From assembly GCA_029432795.1 (NCBI GenBank), contig JARNMJ010000039.1:1-41913 (forward strand): a stretch of DNA of 41,913 bases. The letters run 5' to 3'. This DNA is from Pontiellaceae bacterium B12219 (GTDB lineage: Bacteria > Verrucomicrobiota > Kiritimatiellia > Kiritimatiellales > Pontiellaceae). The notes beneath the pieces are model-generated. The model saw nothing but the letters and a program-made list of their open reading frames with translations, made no database searches and was not told where the DNA came from. The position numbers and the translations under genes are program-made. Of the stretch, positions 1-7,596 are shown piece by piece. Position 1 is the first letter of the stretch. Each line of letters begins with the position of its first letter.

Positions 1-75
1 CCGATGATTGGAATTCTTTTATGTCTTCACTGGATTCTGATTTAGCTCTCTCAACCGATTTCTGTTCTTCAATTT

Positions 76-90
76 TTCCGATGTTCGGAA
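76..90. repeat. TTCCG-N5-CGGAA palindrome
   Basis: Compensated variant of the TTCCA-N5-TGGAA family, with spacer ATGTT. Confidence 0.6.
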
Positions 91-209
91 TTTATTTTTT
101 GTTCCGGAGAATCAGTTTGTTTATTCCGGTTGAGCTGCTTGTTTTTCAGAGAATCTGAATTGATTATCTCTCCAAATTTTACTCTGTCACAGATCAATTA
201 AATTTCTCA

Positions 210-298
210 GTCCAACGTTCGGGCTGACCTGCCGTGAACATAAACGTTGACCGGATCAAACGGGCGTTTTCACGGTAAGGTCAAGCCCCTGGTTGGAC
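210..298 (-). mobile_element. attC-like integron recombination site
   Basis: The ends are GTCCAAC (210-216) and GTTGGAC (292-298), which fit the attC R-box patterns RYYYAAC and GTTRRRY and are perfectly complementary. Inside them are 4-5 unpaired bases. Next come L-box-like arms GGCTGACC (222-229) and GGTCAAGCC (279-287), which pair with one extra base on the right arm. CCGTGAA (232-238) then pairs with TTCACGG (269-275), with a variable loop in the centre. This order (R stem, unpaired spacer, L stem with extrahelical base, variable loop) and the 89-bp length are typical of attC. The extra base on the right arm suggests the site reads leftward. No integron integrase lies in the window, so activity is unknown. 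Confidence 0.6.
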
Positions 299-340
299 GG
301 TTTTCTTTAGTATTCCGGTTATCGAAGTTAAGCATTTTAT

Positions 341-355
341 TTCCGTCATTCGGAA
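341..355. repeat. TTCCG-N5-CGGAA palindrome
   Basis: Compensated variant of the dispersed palindrome, with spacer TCATT. Confidence 0.55.
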
Positions 356-521
356 TTTGCCGAGAATCAATCGGTCAGGAAAAGCAGGTTGCAATCGAGT
401 GACTGGGGGTTCCGGTTGAACGGTATGGATTTGTTTTATTCAGTTTTTTCATTCAGGCACCGGAGTATTTTTTAAGCACCTTCGATTTTTATTTTTCTGT
501 CAGTCCAACAGTGGGTTAAAT

Positions 522-599
522 GGATTCAGTGTTTTCCGGGGATATATGGAATCATCTAACTCAATCGCACTGAATTCCGCATAATTCATCTCCGGAAAA
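522..599. other. Interlocked inverted repeats (pseudoknot topology)
   Basis: Arm A GGATTCAGTG (522-531) pairs with CACTGAATTCC (568-578), one base bulged. Arm B TTTTCCGGGGAT (532-543) pairs with ATCTCCGGAAAA (588-599) through one G-T wobble. The order A-B-A'-B' means both stems together would make an H-type pseudoknot, or they compete as alternative hairpins. It lies 3' of the leftward gene at 737-1492 and could be part of its transcript end or a small RNA. No known RNA family was recognised. Confidence 0.4.
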
Positions 600-736
600 T
601 TATTTCTGTAAAATAAACAAAGATTTAAACAGGTGCATTTTAAATAATCAATACTGAAAGAGTTTTCGGGGCGGGAAAAATTATCGCAAGGCTGATTTTT
701 AATACATCCGGAAAGAGGAAGTCTTCTGCCTCGAAA

Positions 737-1492
737 TCATTCAGCCTGTTTCATACCTGTTTTTGCGGTGTGGATATCGGCCTGGCAGGCTGAAAGGGTT
801 TTGTAGTCGTTTTCGAGCAGGAGCCAGCCGGTGTAGTTTTTGGTTTTGAGGATTTCCAGGCATTGGAAAAAACCGGAATTGCCTTTTCCCAGCGGTTGGG
901 AGGGGCCGTTGTCGGTACCGTCTTTGAGGTGCACTTCGCAGATGTGGGGATAGAGGGCTTCGAGGATTTCGGCGGAGTTGAGGCCGCTCATGGCAAAGGC
1001 GTTGCGGGTGTCGAAATAGATTTTAAGCTGGTCGGAGCCGACACGGTTGAGCAGTTCGAGCTGCTTTTCGGCGGAGAGGGCGTTTTCGGTTCCAATGATG
1101 AGGCCGGTGCCTTCGGCCAGTTTGCAGAGCAGGCGGAAACATTCGACGGTTTGTTCAAAGTCGGCGTCGGAGTTGATGAAGCTTTCACAGAAGCTGGGTA
1201 CCTGCAGTTTCGGGATGTTGAGTTCGGCGGCGGTTTGCACGGCGCTTTCGAATGTGCTTTTCAGGATTCCGAGTTGCGCGGGATCGCACATGCTGTGTTT
1301 GCAGCAGGCATTGATTCCAAGGGTTGGCAGTTCGAGTTTCCAATGGTTGGAAAGTTCGCGGAAACGGGGTTCGTTGCCGCCGGCGTTTTCGAGGTCGATT
1401 TCCAATCCTTTGAGGCCGGCCTGTGCGGCCCATTCAAACCGGGGTGCGGTTTCGGGGTGCGGAATATTCCATTCGCAGATGCCAATTTTCAT
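737..1492 (-). CDS. Sugar phosphate isomerase/epimerase-like TIM-barrel protein
   Basis: A 251-residue protein of the xylose-isomerase-like TIM-barrel superfamily (AP_endonuc_2 fold), which isomerises or epimerises sugars and related hydroxyacids using a divalent metal. The start MKIGICEWN and the strand-end residues typical of metal binding are visible: an E in IGTENAL, the D of YFDTRNAF, H in EVHLKDG and E near the end in LLLEND. Length is slightly short for the family (about 270-290). There is no signal peptide, so it is cytosolic. No good ribosome binding site precedes the ATG. It stands alone, divergent from tamA, so the substrate cannot be inferred. Two copies of the dispersed palindrome (854, 1338) lie inside the gene. 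Confidence 0.75.
   Translation of the reverse strand: MKIGICEWNIPHPETAPRFEWAAQAGLKGLEIDLENAGGNEPRFRELSNHWKLELPTLGINACCKHSMCDPAQLGILKSTFESAVQTAAELNIPKLQVPSFCESFINSDADFEQTVECFRLLCKLAEGTGLIIGTENALSAEKQLELLNRVGSDQLKIYFDTRNAFAMSGLNSAEILEALYPHICEVHLKDGTDNGPSQPLGKGNSGFFQCLEILKTKNYTGWLLLENDYKTLSACQADIHTAKTGMKQAE
854..868. repeat. Dispersed palindrome copy (coding)
   Basis: Exact TTCCA/TGGAA arms, spacer ggcat; encodes FQCLE in the TIM-barrel gene. Confidence 0.85.
1338..1352. repeat. Dispersed palindrome copy (coding)
   Basis: Exact arms, spacer atggt; encodes NHWK in the TIM-barrel gene. Confidence 0.85.
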
Positions 1493-1556
1493 GTAAGGAG
1501 TTATATCGTTTGAGTTGTATGTTTCAAGCAGAATGGCCTAGGCTGTGGTTCGTTAT

Positions 1557-3320
1557 ATGAAAGATTATCTGCGCAGATGGAGAACGATTGGCTTTGCATG
1601 GTTATGCATGGCCTCTCTTGTTTTTTCGGCTGCGGAGGGGGTGGAATATAAAGTCAAGTTGAAGGGCGCGGATGATGGCGGAGTGAAGCGGGCGGTGAAA
1701 CAGTCTTCGCGGACGATCACGATGCGGAAGCGCGTTCCTTCGACGATGGGCCAGCTGCGGCATCGGATTGAGCAGGATGTGCCGGTCATTGAACAGATTC
1801 TTGAATCGCGCGGATTTTATGACGGCACGGTGGCGTATGAAATCGTTACGAAGGGCGACAAGGTCCGGATTGTTCTGACGATTGAGCAGGGGCCGCAGTA
1901 TCGCTTCGGTTCGGTTGATTTGACGTATGCGAATAATTCGGATGAAAAATTGAAAATCAAGCCGATGGTTCGTTCGGGGCAGGCGGCGGTGGCGATTAAT
2001 GTTTTTGCGGAGCAGCAGCGGATTATTGATCAGCTGAAGCGTCAGGGATATCCGTTTGCGAGTTTGCTGTCGCGGTCGGTTGAGGTGAATCGGGAAACTA
2101 AAACGGTGGATCTTGCATTGACGTTCGAGCCCGGAACTCTGGCATTTTTCGGGCCGCTGCAGGTGGAGGGGGTGGAGCGCTATCCGTCGAAATATATTCA
2201 GCGGCAGGTCCCGTGGAAAGAGGGGATGCGCTACGATTCTGATCTGGTGCGCGATTTTGAAACCCTGCTGTTGGGAACCGGGCAGTTCGGTTCGGCGCGG
2301 GTGGAACCGCAGCAGGTGGCGGGAACCAATGCGATTCCGATTGTGGCGGTGCTGAAGGAACGCGATGTGCGGACGATTCGGCTGGGAGTGAACTATTCAG
2401 ACATCGGGCCGGGGGGCTCCATCTATTGGGAGCACCGGAACGTGCTCGGGGGCGGAGAGCGCTTTGAGACGGAGTTTACGGGGTCGCCCATTCTGCTGGA
2501 GTGGAGTGGCCGTTTGATTCGTTCGGGATTTCTGGATGCCAATCAGGCGCTGGTGCTGGAACTGGTGGCAGCCCGGGAAACGCCGGATGCCTACGATTCA
2601 GATATGCTCAATGGAACGGCGATGGTGATCCGCGATTTCACGCCATCGATTCAGGGCGGTGCCGGGATTGGATATAACTACTCCAATGTTGAACAGTTTT
2701 CGGATGCCAGCCGCTATGGCTATGTTGTTTTTCCGTTGCAGGCCACGTTTGATTACCGGAATGATCGACTGAATCCGGTGAAGGGGTTTCAGGTTTTCGG
2801 CCGAACCTCGTGGTTTGCGGATGTGGTGAACGAAAACCCTTTTCTGAAAAGTTATCTGGAGGGCCGGCAATATCATATGTGGTGGGAACGCTATCGGGTT
2901 TCTTCGGCTTTGCGGCTGACGCTGGGCAGTATTGACGGGGCGGCGGTGGATGAGGTTCCGGCTGATGAACGCTATTATGCGGGCGGCGGCGGTTCCATTC
3001 GCGGTTATGCCTATCAGGATGTCGGGCCGCAATTAGACGGAACCCCGACCGGCGGGAATAAGCTGTTGGAATTTTCCGCCGAACTTCGCATGCAACCCGG
3101 TGCCAAACTGGGGTATGTTGCATTTCTGGACGGCGGCACGGTGTATAATTCGCTGGTGAGCGATGGCTATGATCAATCGTTGAGTTACGGAGCCGGTCTG
3201 GGCATCCGCTATTTCACCGGTATCGGCCCGTTGCGCGTTGATCTGGCATATCCGTTGAATGCAACAGCCGAACAGCAGGAACGGCTTCAGTTTTATATCA
3301 GTTTGGGACAGTCGTTTTAA
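1557..3320 (+). CDS. tamA: TamA/BamA-like outer-membrane protein (Omp85 family)
   Basis: An Omp85-superfamily outer-membrane barrel of about 587 residues. The N-terminus is a signal peptide (MKDYLRRW followed by a hydrophobic run to VFSAAEG). POTRA-like repeats fill roughly residues 50-270 (for example ESRGFYDGTVAYEI and LTIEQGPQYRFGSVDL). A C-terminal surface-antigen barrel follows, with the conserved GGGGSIRGYAYQDVGP segment near 475 and a terminal phenylalanine. The open frame extends to a GTG at 1545, but the ATG at 1557 gives the better signal peptide. Its stop overlaps the start of a tamB gene by one base. The pair therefore probably forms the translocation and assembly module that spans the envelope and helps insert outer-membrane proteins. 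The call as TamA rather than BamA rests on the tamB partner. Confidence 0.85.
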   Translation: MKDYLRRWRTIGFAWLCMASLVFSAAEGVEYKVKLKGADDGGVKRAVKQSSRTITMRKRVPSTMGQLRHRIEQDVPVIEQILESRGFYDGTVAYEIVTKGDKVRIVLTIEQGPQYRFGSVDLTYANNSDEKLKIKPMVRSGQAAVAINVFAEQQRIIDQLKRQGYPFASLLSRSVEVNRETKTVDLALTFEPGTLAFFGPLQVEGVERYPSKYIQRQVPWKEGMRYDSDLVRDFETLLLGTGQFGSARVEPQQVAGTNAIPIVAVLKERDVRTIRLGVNYSDIGPGGSIYWEHRNVLGGGERFETEFTGSPILLEWSGRLIRSGFLDANQALVLELVAARETPDAYDSDMLNGTAMVIRDFTPSIQGGAGIGYNYSNVEQFSDASRYGYVVFPLQATFDYRNDRLNPVKGFQVFGRTSWFADVVNENPFLKSYLEGRQYHMWWERYRVSSALRLTLGSIDGAAVDEVPADERYYAGGGGSIRGYAYQDVGPQLDGTPTGGNKLLEFSAELRMQPGAKLGYVAFLDGGTVYNSLVSDGYDQSLSYGAGLGIRYFTGIGPLRVDLAYPLNATAEQQERLQFYISLGQSF

Positions 3321-5965
3321 TGAAGAAGAAAAGGTCCATTCTGAAAGTATTCGTTGGGTTGCTTCTGCTGCTTCCGGTCCTTGCGTTTCTGTTCATTCAG
3401 ACGCCTCCGGGAAAAGCGTTGCTGGCCCGGACGCTTTCATCCGTTTTGAGCCGTTCGGAGCAGCTGGAGGTTCGTATCGGCACGATCAGCGGCTGGATTC
3501 CGGGGAAGGTGAACATCAGTCGGCTGGAAGTGGGCGATGCCGAGGGAATCTGGCTGACGGCAGACGGGCTGCAGTGTCGCTGGATGATTCAGGAAATTTT
3601 TAAGGAGCGCATTCATGTGCCGCGCCTGAGTGCTGAAGCCATTGTCTGGCATCGGTTTCCAACCTATGGAAAACCGATGAAGCCGGACGGGAACAAGACC
3701 GCAAAGTTCCAACCCCGGGAAGTCCGGCTGGACGGGCTTTCGGTTGAACGTTTTCAATTGGATAAGGCGGTGACGGGAACGCCGCTTTCCTATTCGGTTC
3801 ATTCGGGCGAAATCAGCTTGCTCCCGTCCGGACAGTTTACGGGGATTCTGTTGGTCGGCGGCGATGCCGAAGGCGTGGTGGAACTCGATGCCCGGGTTGC
3901 CGGAACAAAAGAAGATCAGCTTAACGTTTCGGCCCGGCTGGATCGCATGACCCGCCCAACCTTCGGGCTCGAACAGATTTCCGGGGAGGCGGATGCCGTG
4001 ATTCGGGCCGATGGCGTGACGGCTGTGCTGAAAACCGATCTGCTGATGGGCGGGCAGACCAACCGGCTGGCAACGCGATTGCAGTTTAAAAATAAGGAAC
4101 TGCAGTTCCAGCAGTTTCAATTCAAGAATCCGGATTATTCCGGGGCCGGAGATCTGTCGCTGGCATTCAGCAATGCAACAATTAATGTGGCGCTGGATTC
4201 CTCGTTCATCAATGCGCAGACGAACCGGTTTGATGTGCGCGGAACGGCCGATGTTTCAACAAAAAACAAAACCTGGGGGGTTGCGCTCCATGAATTGGAA
4301 ATCCGGGGATGGGATGCGGTTTCGATGGTGATGTCGGGGCAGTTGAATCCGGATGCCGTCCGGTTGGTCGGAACAATTCCTGAAACCGATCTGGGGCGGT
4401 TTCCAATGGCTGGAAGTTCGAATTTTAATGGCCGCGTGAGCGGCTCCTTTTCCGTGCGCGGCCTGTTGGGCGAACCGGCAGTCGCGGCGGACTTGAGCAT
4501 TGTCGGCCTTTCCAGTGCCAAAGATGCGCTGGATGAACTGCCGGAACTTGATTTTCATATTTCAGGCGGGCTTGCGGAGGGCATGCTTTTTGCGCAGACC
4601 TCAATCACAAATTATACAAGCGGTTATTTTCTGGCTGATCTGAAGATGCCGGCCGTTTTGTCGCTGAACCCGCCGCGTTATGCGCCGGTGCCCCGGTCAA
4701 TTTCGGGGAATGTGGATGCCAGTCTGGATCTGGATATTTTTAATCGGCTGGCGCTGTTCGAAAATCAGTTCATCGCCGGTTGGCTGAATGCGCAGGTCAG
4801 CTATAACGAGGGGGTTCCTTCGGGATTTCTTAAAGTCGAAAACGGGCACTACGAAAACTATGCGCTGGGTTTTGTCTTTCGCGATTTTAACGCGGACTTC
4901 GAGGCAAACGAGACGGGATTTGTGGCGAAACACGCTGTGGCATCCGATGGCGGGGCAGGGCGGGTTGCGCTCAGCGGCGGGGTGATGCCGCGCGGATTCG
5001 ATCTGAATATTGATTTTTCAAAAGCGAACATTGTCAGCCGCGATGAAATTACTGCCCAGGTGTCCGGCAACCTTCAGGTGAACGGGCCGTTGAGCCGTCC
5101 GCTTGTTGCCGGCACGATGACGATTGATCGGGCAGATATTATGCTCGATAATATCATCACGCCGGCCCCTCCGCTGCTGACGGATTATCATCGGGCTGAA
5201 ACGAATGCCGTGGTTCAGGTGAATCGCAAAAAGCGGAAGCCGTCGCCGGTCGGTCTGGATATTCAGCTGAAGTTTCCGGATAAGGTTTTTGTGAATGCCT
5301 CCATGATTGAAGCGGTGCTGGGCGGAAGTCTGCATATTAAAGATACGCCGAAGGGGGTGTCGGTGAGCGGTACGATTGAGCCGCAGCGGGGTTTTGTGAG
5401 TTTTGTCGGTAAAAAATTCCGGTTTACGGAGGGCGATATTCAGATGGACGGTTCCATTCCGGTTAATGCAAATCTGGATAATCTGACTGCGGAATATTCC
5501 CGTCGCGATGTAACGGGCCGTCTGGTGCTGAACGGGCCGGTGAGCGATCCGCGGTTCCGGCTGGAATCCACCCCGTCGATGCCGGAAGATGAAGTGCTTT
5601 CCCACGTGCTGTTTAATCGGGATACAAGTTCAATTTCCCCGTATCAGGCCTATCAGATTGCCATGGCGGCCCGGCAGCTTTCCGGCGGAATGAGCGGGCC
5701 GGGGTTCATGTATGGCGTCCGCAAGGCCATCGGGGTGGACACACTTGAATGGCGCGAAGCTGAAGCGGCGGGGGAAGCCTCTTCGGTGGCAGCGGGAAAA
5801 TACATCACCTCCGGATTGTATGTGGAAGTCAATCAATCGCTCGAAGCCCGCGGCGAAACCGGCATGATGGCGGAACTGGAGGTGACCCGTCATTTTTCGG
5901 TGGAAACCTACACCGGTCCGAAGATGCAGCCGGGCCTGGGAGTGAACTGGCGGAACGACTATTAA
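3320..5965 (+). CDS. tamB: TamB-like translocation and assembly module protein
   Basis: An 881-residue protein with one N-terminal membrane anchor (hydrophobic run at about residues 8-28). A long region of beta-rich AsmA-like repeats follows, and the C-terminal TamB (DUF490) domain covers about residues 560-881, including SGTIEPQRGFVSFVGKKFRF and the DEVLSHVLFNRD segment. TamB spans the periplasm as an extended beta-taco and works with TamA. It is shorter than E. coli TamB (1259 residues), as is common outside Proteobacteria. The start codon shares a base with the tamA stop, so translation is coupled. Two palindrome copies (3657, 4401) lie in the N-terminal half, both read as P-x-x-G. Confidence 0.85.
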   Translation: MKKKRSILKVFVGLLLLLPVLAFLFIQTPPGKALLARTLSSVLSRSEQLEVRIGTISGWIPGKVNISRLEVGDAEGIWLTADGLQCRWMIQEIFKERIHVPRLSAEAIVWHRFPTYGKPMKPDGNKTAKFQPREVRLDGLSVERFQLDKAVTGTPLSYSVHSGEISLLPSGQFTGILLVGGDAEGVVELDARVAGTKEDQLNVSARLDRMTRPTFGLEQISGEADAVIRADGVTAVLKTDLLMGGQTNRLATRLQFKNKELQFQQFQFKNPDYSGAGDLSLAFSNATINVALDSSFINAQTNRFDVRGTADVSTKNKTWGVALHELEIRGWDAVSMVMSGQLNPDAVRLVGTIPETDLGRFPMAGSSNFNGRVSGSFSVRGLLGEPAVAADLSIVGLSSAKDALDELPELDFHISGGLAEGMLFAQTSITNYTSGYFLADLKMPAVLSLNPPRYAPVPRSISGNVDASLDLDIFNRLALFENQFIAGWLNAQVSYNEGVPSGFLKVENGHYENYALGFVFRDFNADFEANETGFVAKHAVASDGGAGRVALSGGVMPRGFDLNIDFSKANIVSRDEITAQVSGNLQVNGPLSRPLVAGTMTIDRADIMLDNIITPAPPLLTDYHRAETNAVVQVNRKKRKPSPVGLDIQLKFPDKVFVNASMIEAVLGGSLHIKDTPKGVSVSGTIEPQRGFVSFVGKKFRFTEGDIQMDGSIPVNANLDNLTAEYSRRDVTGRLVLNGPVSDPRFRLESTPSMPEDEVLSHVLFNRDTSSISPYQAYQIAMAARQLSGGMSGPGFMYGVRKAIGVDTLEWREAEAAGEASSVAAGKYITSGLYVEVNQSLEARGETGMMAELEVTRHFSVETYTGPKMQPGLGVNWRNDY
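3657..3671. repeat. Dispersed palindrome copy (coding)
   Basis: Exact arms, spacer accta; encodes FPTYGK in tamB. Flanks extend the inverted repeat to CGGTTTCCA/TGGAAAACCG. Confidence 0.85.
4401..4415. repeat. Dispersed palindrome copy (coding)
   Basis: Exact arms, spacer atggc; encodes FPMAGS in tamB. Confidence 0.85.
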
Positions 5966-6040
5966 ATTGCTGTTTTACTGAATAAAATATGAAATCCGGT
6001 TATTCCATAAAACCCGTACACATTTTTACAACAATGAATC

Positions 6041-6072
6041 TTGACGGGTAATAAAGTCATGTTTATACATGA
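6041..6072 (+). promoter_or_regulatory. Promoter with operator for the Rrf2 regulator and cysK
   Basis: A -35 TTGACG (6041-6046), 17-bp spacer and -10 TATACA (6064-6069) form a sigma-70-type promoter. The -10 lies inside a perfect inverted repeat TCATGT-TTAT-ACATGA (6057-6072). Its position ahead of an Rrf2-family gene suggests the operator of that repressor, giving autoregulation and control of cysK. Confidence 0.65.
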
Positions 6073-6113
6073 TAAAAGTTATAACCAATTCACAGTTTAC
6101 TTGGAGCAGTAAA

Positions 6114-6551
6114 ATGAAATTATCTACAAAAGGCCGTTATGCCACCCGTATTTTACTCTGTATTTCCCGCCTGCAGGGGGATCAGCCCGTTCCGAAGAAG
6201 CGCATTTCGGAACAGGAAGGCATCTCGACGGACTATATTGAGCAAATTATTGTTCCGCTGAAAAATGCCGGACTGGTCAACAGTGTCCGTGGCCTGCGCG
6301 GCGGTTTCCGCCTGGCAAAAGAGCCGGTGGACATCACGGTTTATGACATTCTGGCTGCATCGGAAGGGGACATTAATCTTGTCGGTTGTCTTGCAGAAGG
6401 ATGCAGCAGATCAGATTCCTGTGTTGTTCAGCGTGTGTGGCAGGGAGCCAGCGATGAGCTTCGGGCCTACTTCTCGAAAATCACGTTGAAAGAACTGCAC
6501 GATGATTATCTGAAGCGCACAGCAAACCAACCCATAATGTTTAATATCTAA
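6114..6551 (+). CDS. Rrf2 family transcriptional regulator (IscR-like)
   Basis: A 145-residue Rrf2-family winged-helix regulator ([12 protein letters not shown] start, recognition region around ISTDYIEQI, wing [11 protein letters not shown]). Three cysteines at residues 92, 97 and 103 match the Fe-S cluster loop of IscR (E. coli 92, 98, 104), so it probably senses iron-sulfur or redox/sulfur state. The start at 6114 is chosen because it has GGAG about 8 bases upstream and matches the family N-terminus; the longer frame from 6069 would begin inside the promoter. cysK follows after 13 bp, so a role in cysteine or Fe-S homeostasis (CymR/CysR- or IscR-like) is likely but not proven. Confidence 0.85.
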   Translation: MKLSTKGRYATRILLCISRLQGDQPVPKKRISEQEGISTDYIEQIIVPLKNAGLVNSVRGLRGGFRLAKEPVDITVYDILAASEGDINLVGCLAEGCSRSDSCVVQRVWQGASDELRAYFSKITLKELHDDYLKRTANQPIMFNI

Positions 6552-6564
6552 CGGAGAACTAATT

Positions 6565-7491
6565 ATGCCTATATATGACGACATCACAAAAACTGTTGGT
6601 AACACCCCTCTGGTTAAACTGAACCGCATCAGCGCCGGCCTGCCGGGCACAGTTGCTGTGAAAATGGAATCAGCCAACCCGCTTTCCAGCGTTAAAGACC
6701 GTATCGGCGTTGCCATGATTGAAGACGCGGAAGCCAAAGGACTGATTAAGCCCGGCTCCACACTGGTTGAGCCGACCAGCGGAAACACCGGAATTGCATT
6801 GGCCTTCACCGCTGCCGCTAAGGGCTACAAACTGATTCTCACCATGCCGGAAAGCATGAGCATTGAACGGCGCCGTCTGCTTCAGGTGCTGGGCGCTGAA
6901 CTGGTGCTCACACCTGCGGAAAAAGGAATGCCCGGTGCGATTTCCGCCGCTGAAAAACTGGTTGAAGAACATCCGGATGCCATCATGCTCCAGCAGTTCG
7001 ACAACCCGGCCAACCCGGCCATTCACTCCAAAACCACCGCCGAAGAAATCTGGAAGGATACTGATGGCGCTGTTGATGTTTTTGTTGCCGGTGTCGGCAC
7101 AGGCGGAACGCTGACCGGTGTGGCCCAGGCACTCAAACCGCGTAAAGACAGCCTGCAGATTGTGGCGGTTGAGCCGATCCAGTCTCCGGTGATTTCCGGC
7201 GGAAAACCCGGTCCGCATAAGATTCAGGGCATTGGTGCGGGATTCATCCCGAACAACCTCGATACGAGTCTGATCGACGACATCGTTAAGATCGATGGCG
7301 ACGAAGCTGGCCGTATGGCACGTCGTCTGGCAAAAGAAGAAGGTATCCTTTGCGGAATCTCTGCCGGCGGTAATGTGCATGCTGCGATTGAGCTGGCTAA
7401 GAAGCCGGAGAATGACGGTAAGCTGATTGTTACCGTGATCTGCGATACTGGTGAGCGTTATCTCTCCACCTGGCTTTTCGAAGAAGCCTGA
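6565..7491 (+). CDS. cysK: Cysteine synthase A
   Basis: A 308-residue O-acetylserine (thiol)-lyase that makes cysteine from O-acetylserine and sulfide in the cytosol. Visible hallmarks are the PLP lysine K44 in NPLSSVKDR, the substrate loop [10 protein letters not shown], the PLP phosphate-binding loop [10 protein letters not shown], and SAGGNVHAA near the C-terminus. Length is normal. GGAG lies 9 bases before the ATG. It shares a transcript with the Rrf2 regulator upstream and ends at the hairpin terminator at 7516-7552. Confidence 0.95.
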   Translation: MPIYDDITKTVGNTPLVKLNRISAGLPGTVAVKMESANPLSSVKDRIGVAMIEDAEAKGLIKPGSTLVEPTSGNTGIALAFTAAAKGYKLILTMPESMSIERRRLLQVLGAELVLTPAEKGMPGAISAAEKLVEEHPDAIMLQQFDNPANPAIHSKTTAEEIWKDTDGAVDVFVAGVGTGGTLTGVAQALKPRKDSLQIVAVEPIQSPVISGGKPGPHKIQGIGAGFIPNNLDTSLIDDIVKIDGDEAGRMARRLAKEEGILCGISAGGNVHAAIELAKKPENDGKLIVTVICDTGERYLSTWLFEEA

Positions 7492-7493
7492 TT

Positions 7494-7508
7494 TTCCAGT
7501 CGCTGGAA
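7494..7508. repeat. Dispersed palindrome copy (intergenic)
   Basis: Exact arms, spacer gtcgc, starting two bases after the cysK stop. A second copy follows 15 bases later inside the terminator. Confidence 0.85.
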
Positions 7509-7515
7509 AATGAAG

Positions 7516-7552
7516 AACGCCGGTTCCAATCATTGGAAACCGGCGTTTTTTT
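7516..7552 (+). terminator. cysK terminator built around a palindrome copy
   Basis: AACGCCGG (7516-7523) pairs with CCGGCGTT (7540-7547). Between them sits an exact palindrome copy (7524-7538, spacer atcat), and the 3' arm runs into a T tract. The stem is about 13 bp with one bulged A. It may also stop leftward galE transcripts, which converge here. Confidence 0.85.
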
Positions 7553-7596
7553 GTGGGCAGGCCACGGCGCGGTGCACCGAGGCTGTGGAATCCCGT

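Larger units (their letters stand above)
1..736. other. AT-rich non-coding region
   Basis: No convincing gene is seen on either strand in this stretch. Base composition is clearly more AT-rich than the following genes. It contains an attC-like hairpin (210-298), an interlocked pair of inverted repeats (522-599), two TTCCG-N5-CGGAA palindromes, and TTCCGGTT three times (124, 313, 410). The pentamers TTCCG or CGGAA occur about a dozen times, against roughly 1.4 expected. The first 13 bases look like the right part of another palindrome copy cut by the window edge. It could be the edge of an integron cassette array or a long regulatory spacer. Confidence 0.6.

Noticed and set aside
503-600. Second attC site beginning with GTCCAAC
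   Set aside because: TCAGTCCAAC is shared with the site at 210, but no matching GTTRRRY box or L-box pair is found at a suitable distance.
863-1513. Long rightward ORF opposite the TIM-barrel gene
   Set aside because: A frame shadow of the leftward gene: glycine/phenylalanine-rich, no recognisable domain and no ribosome binding site.
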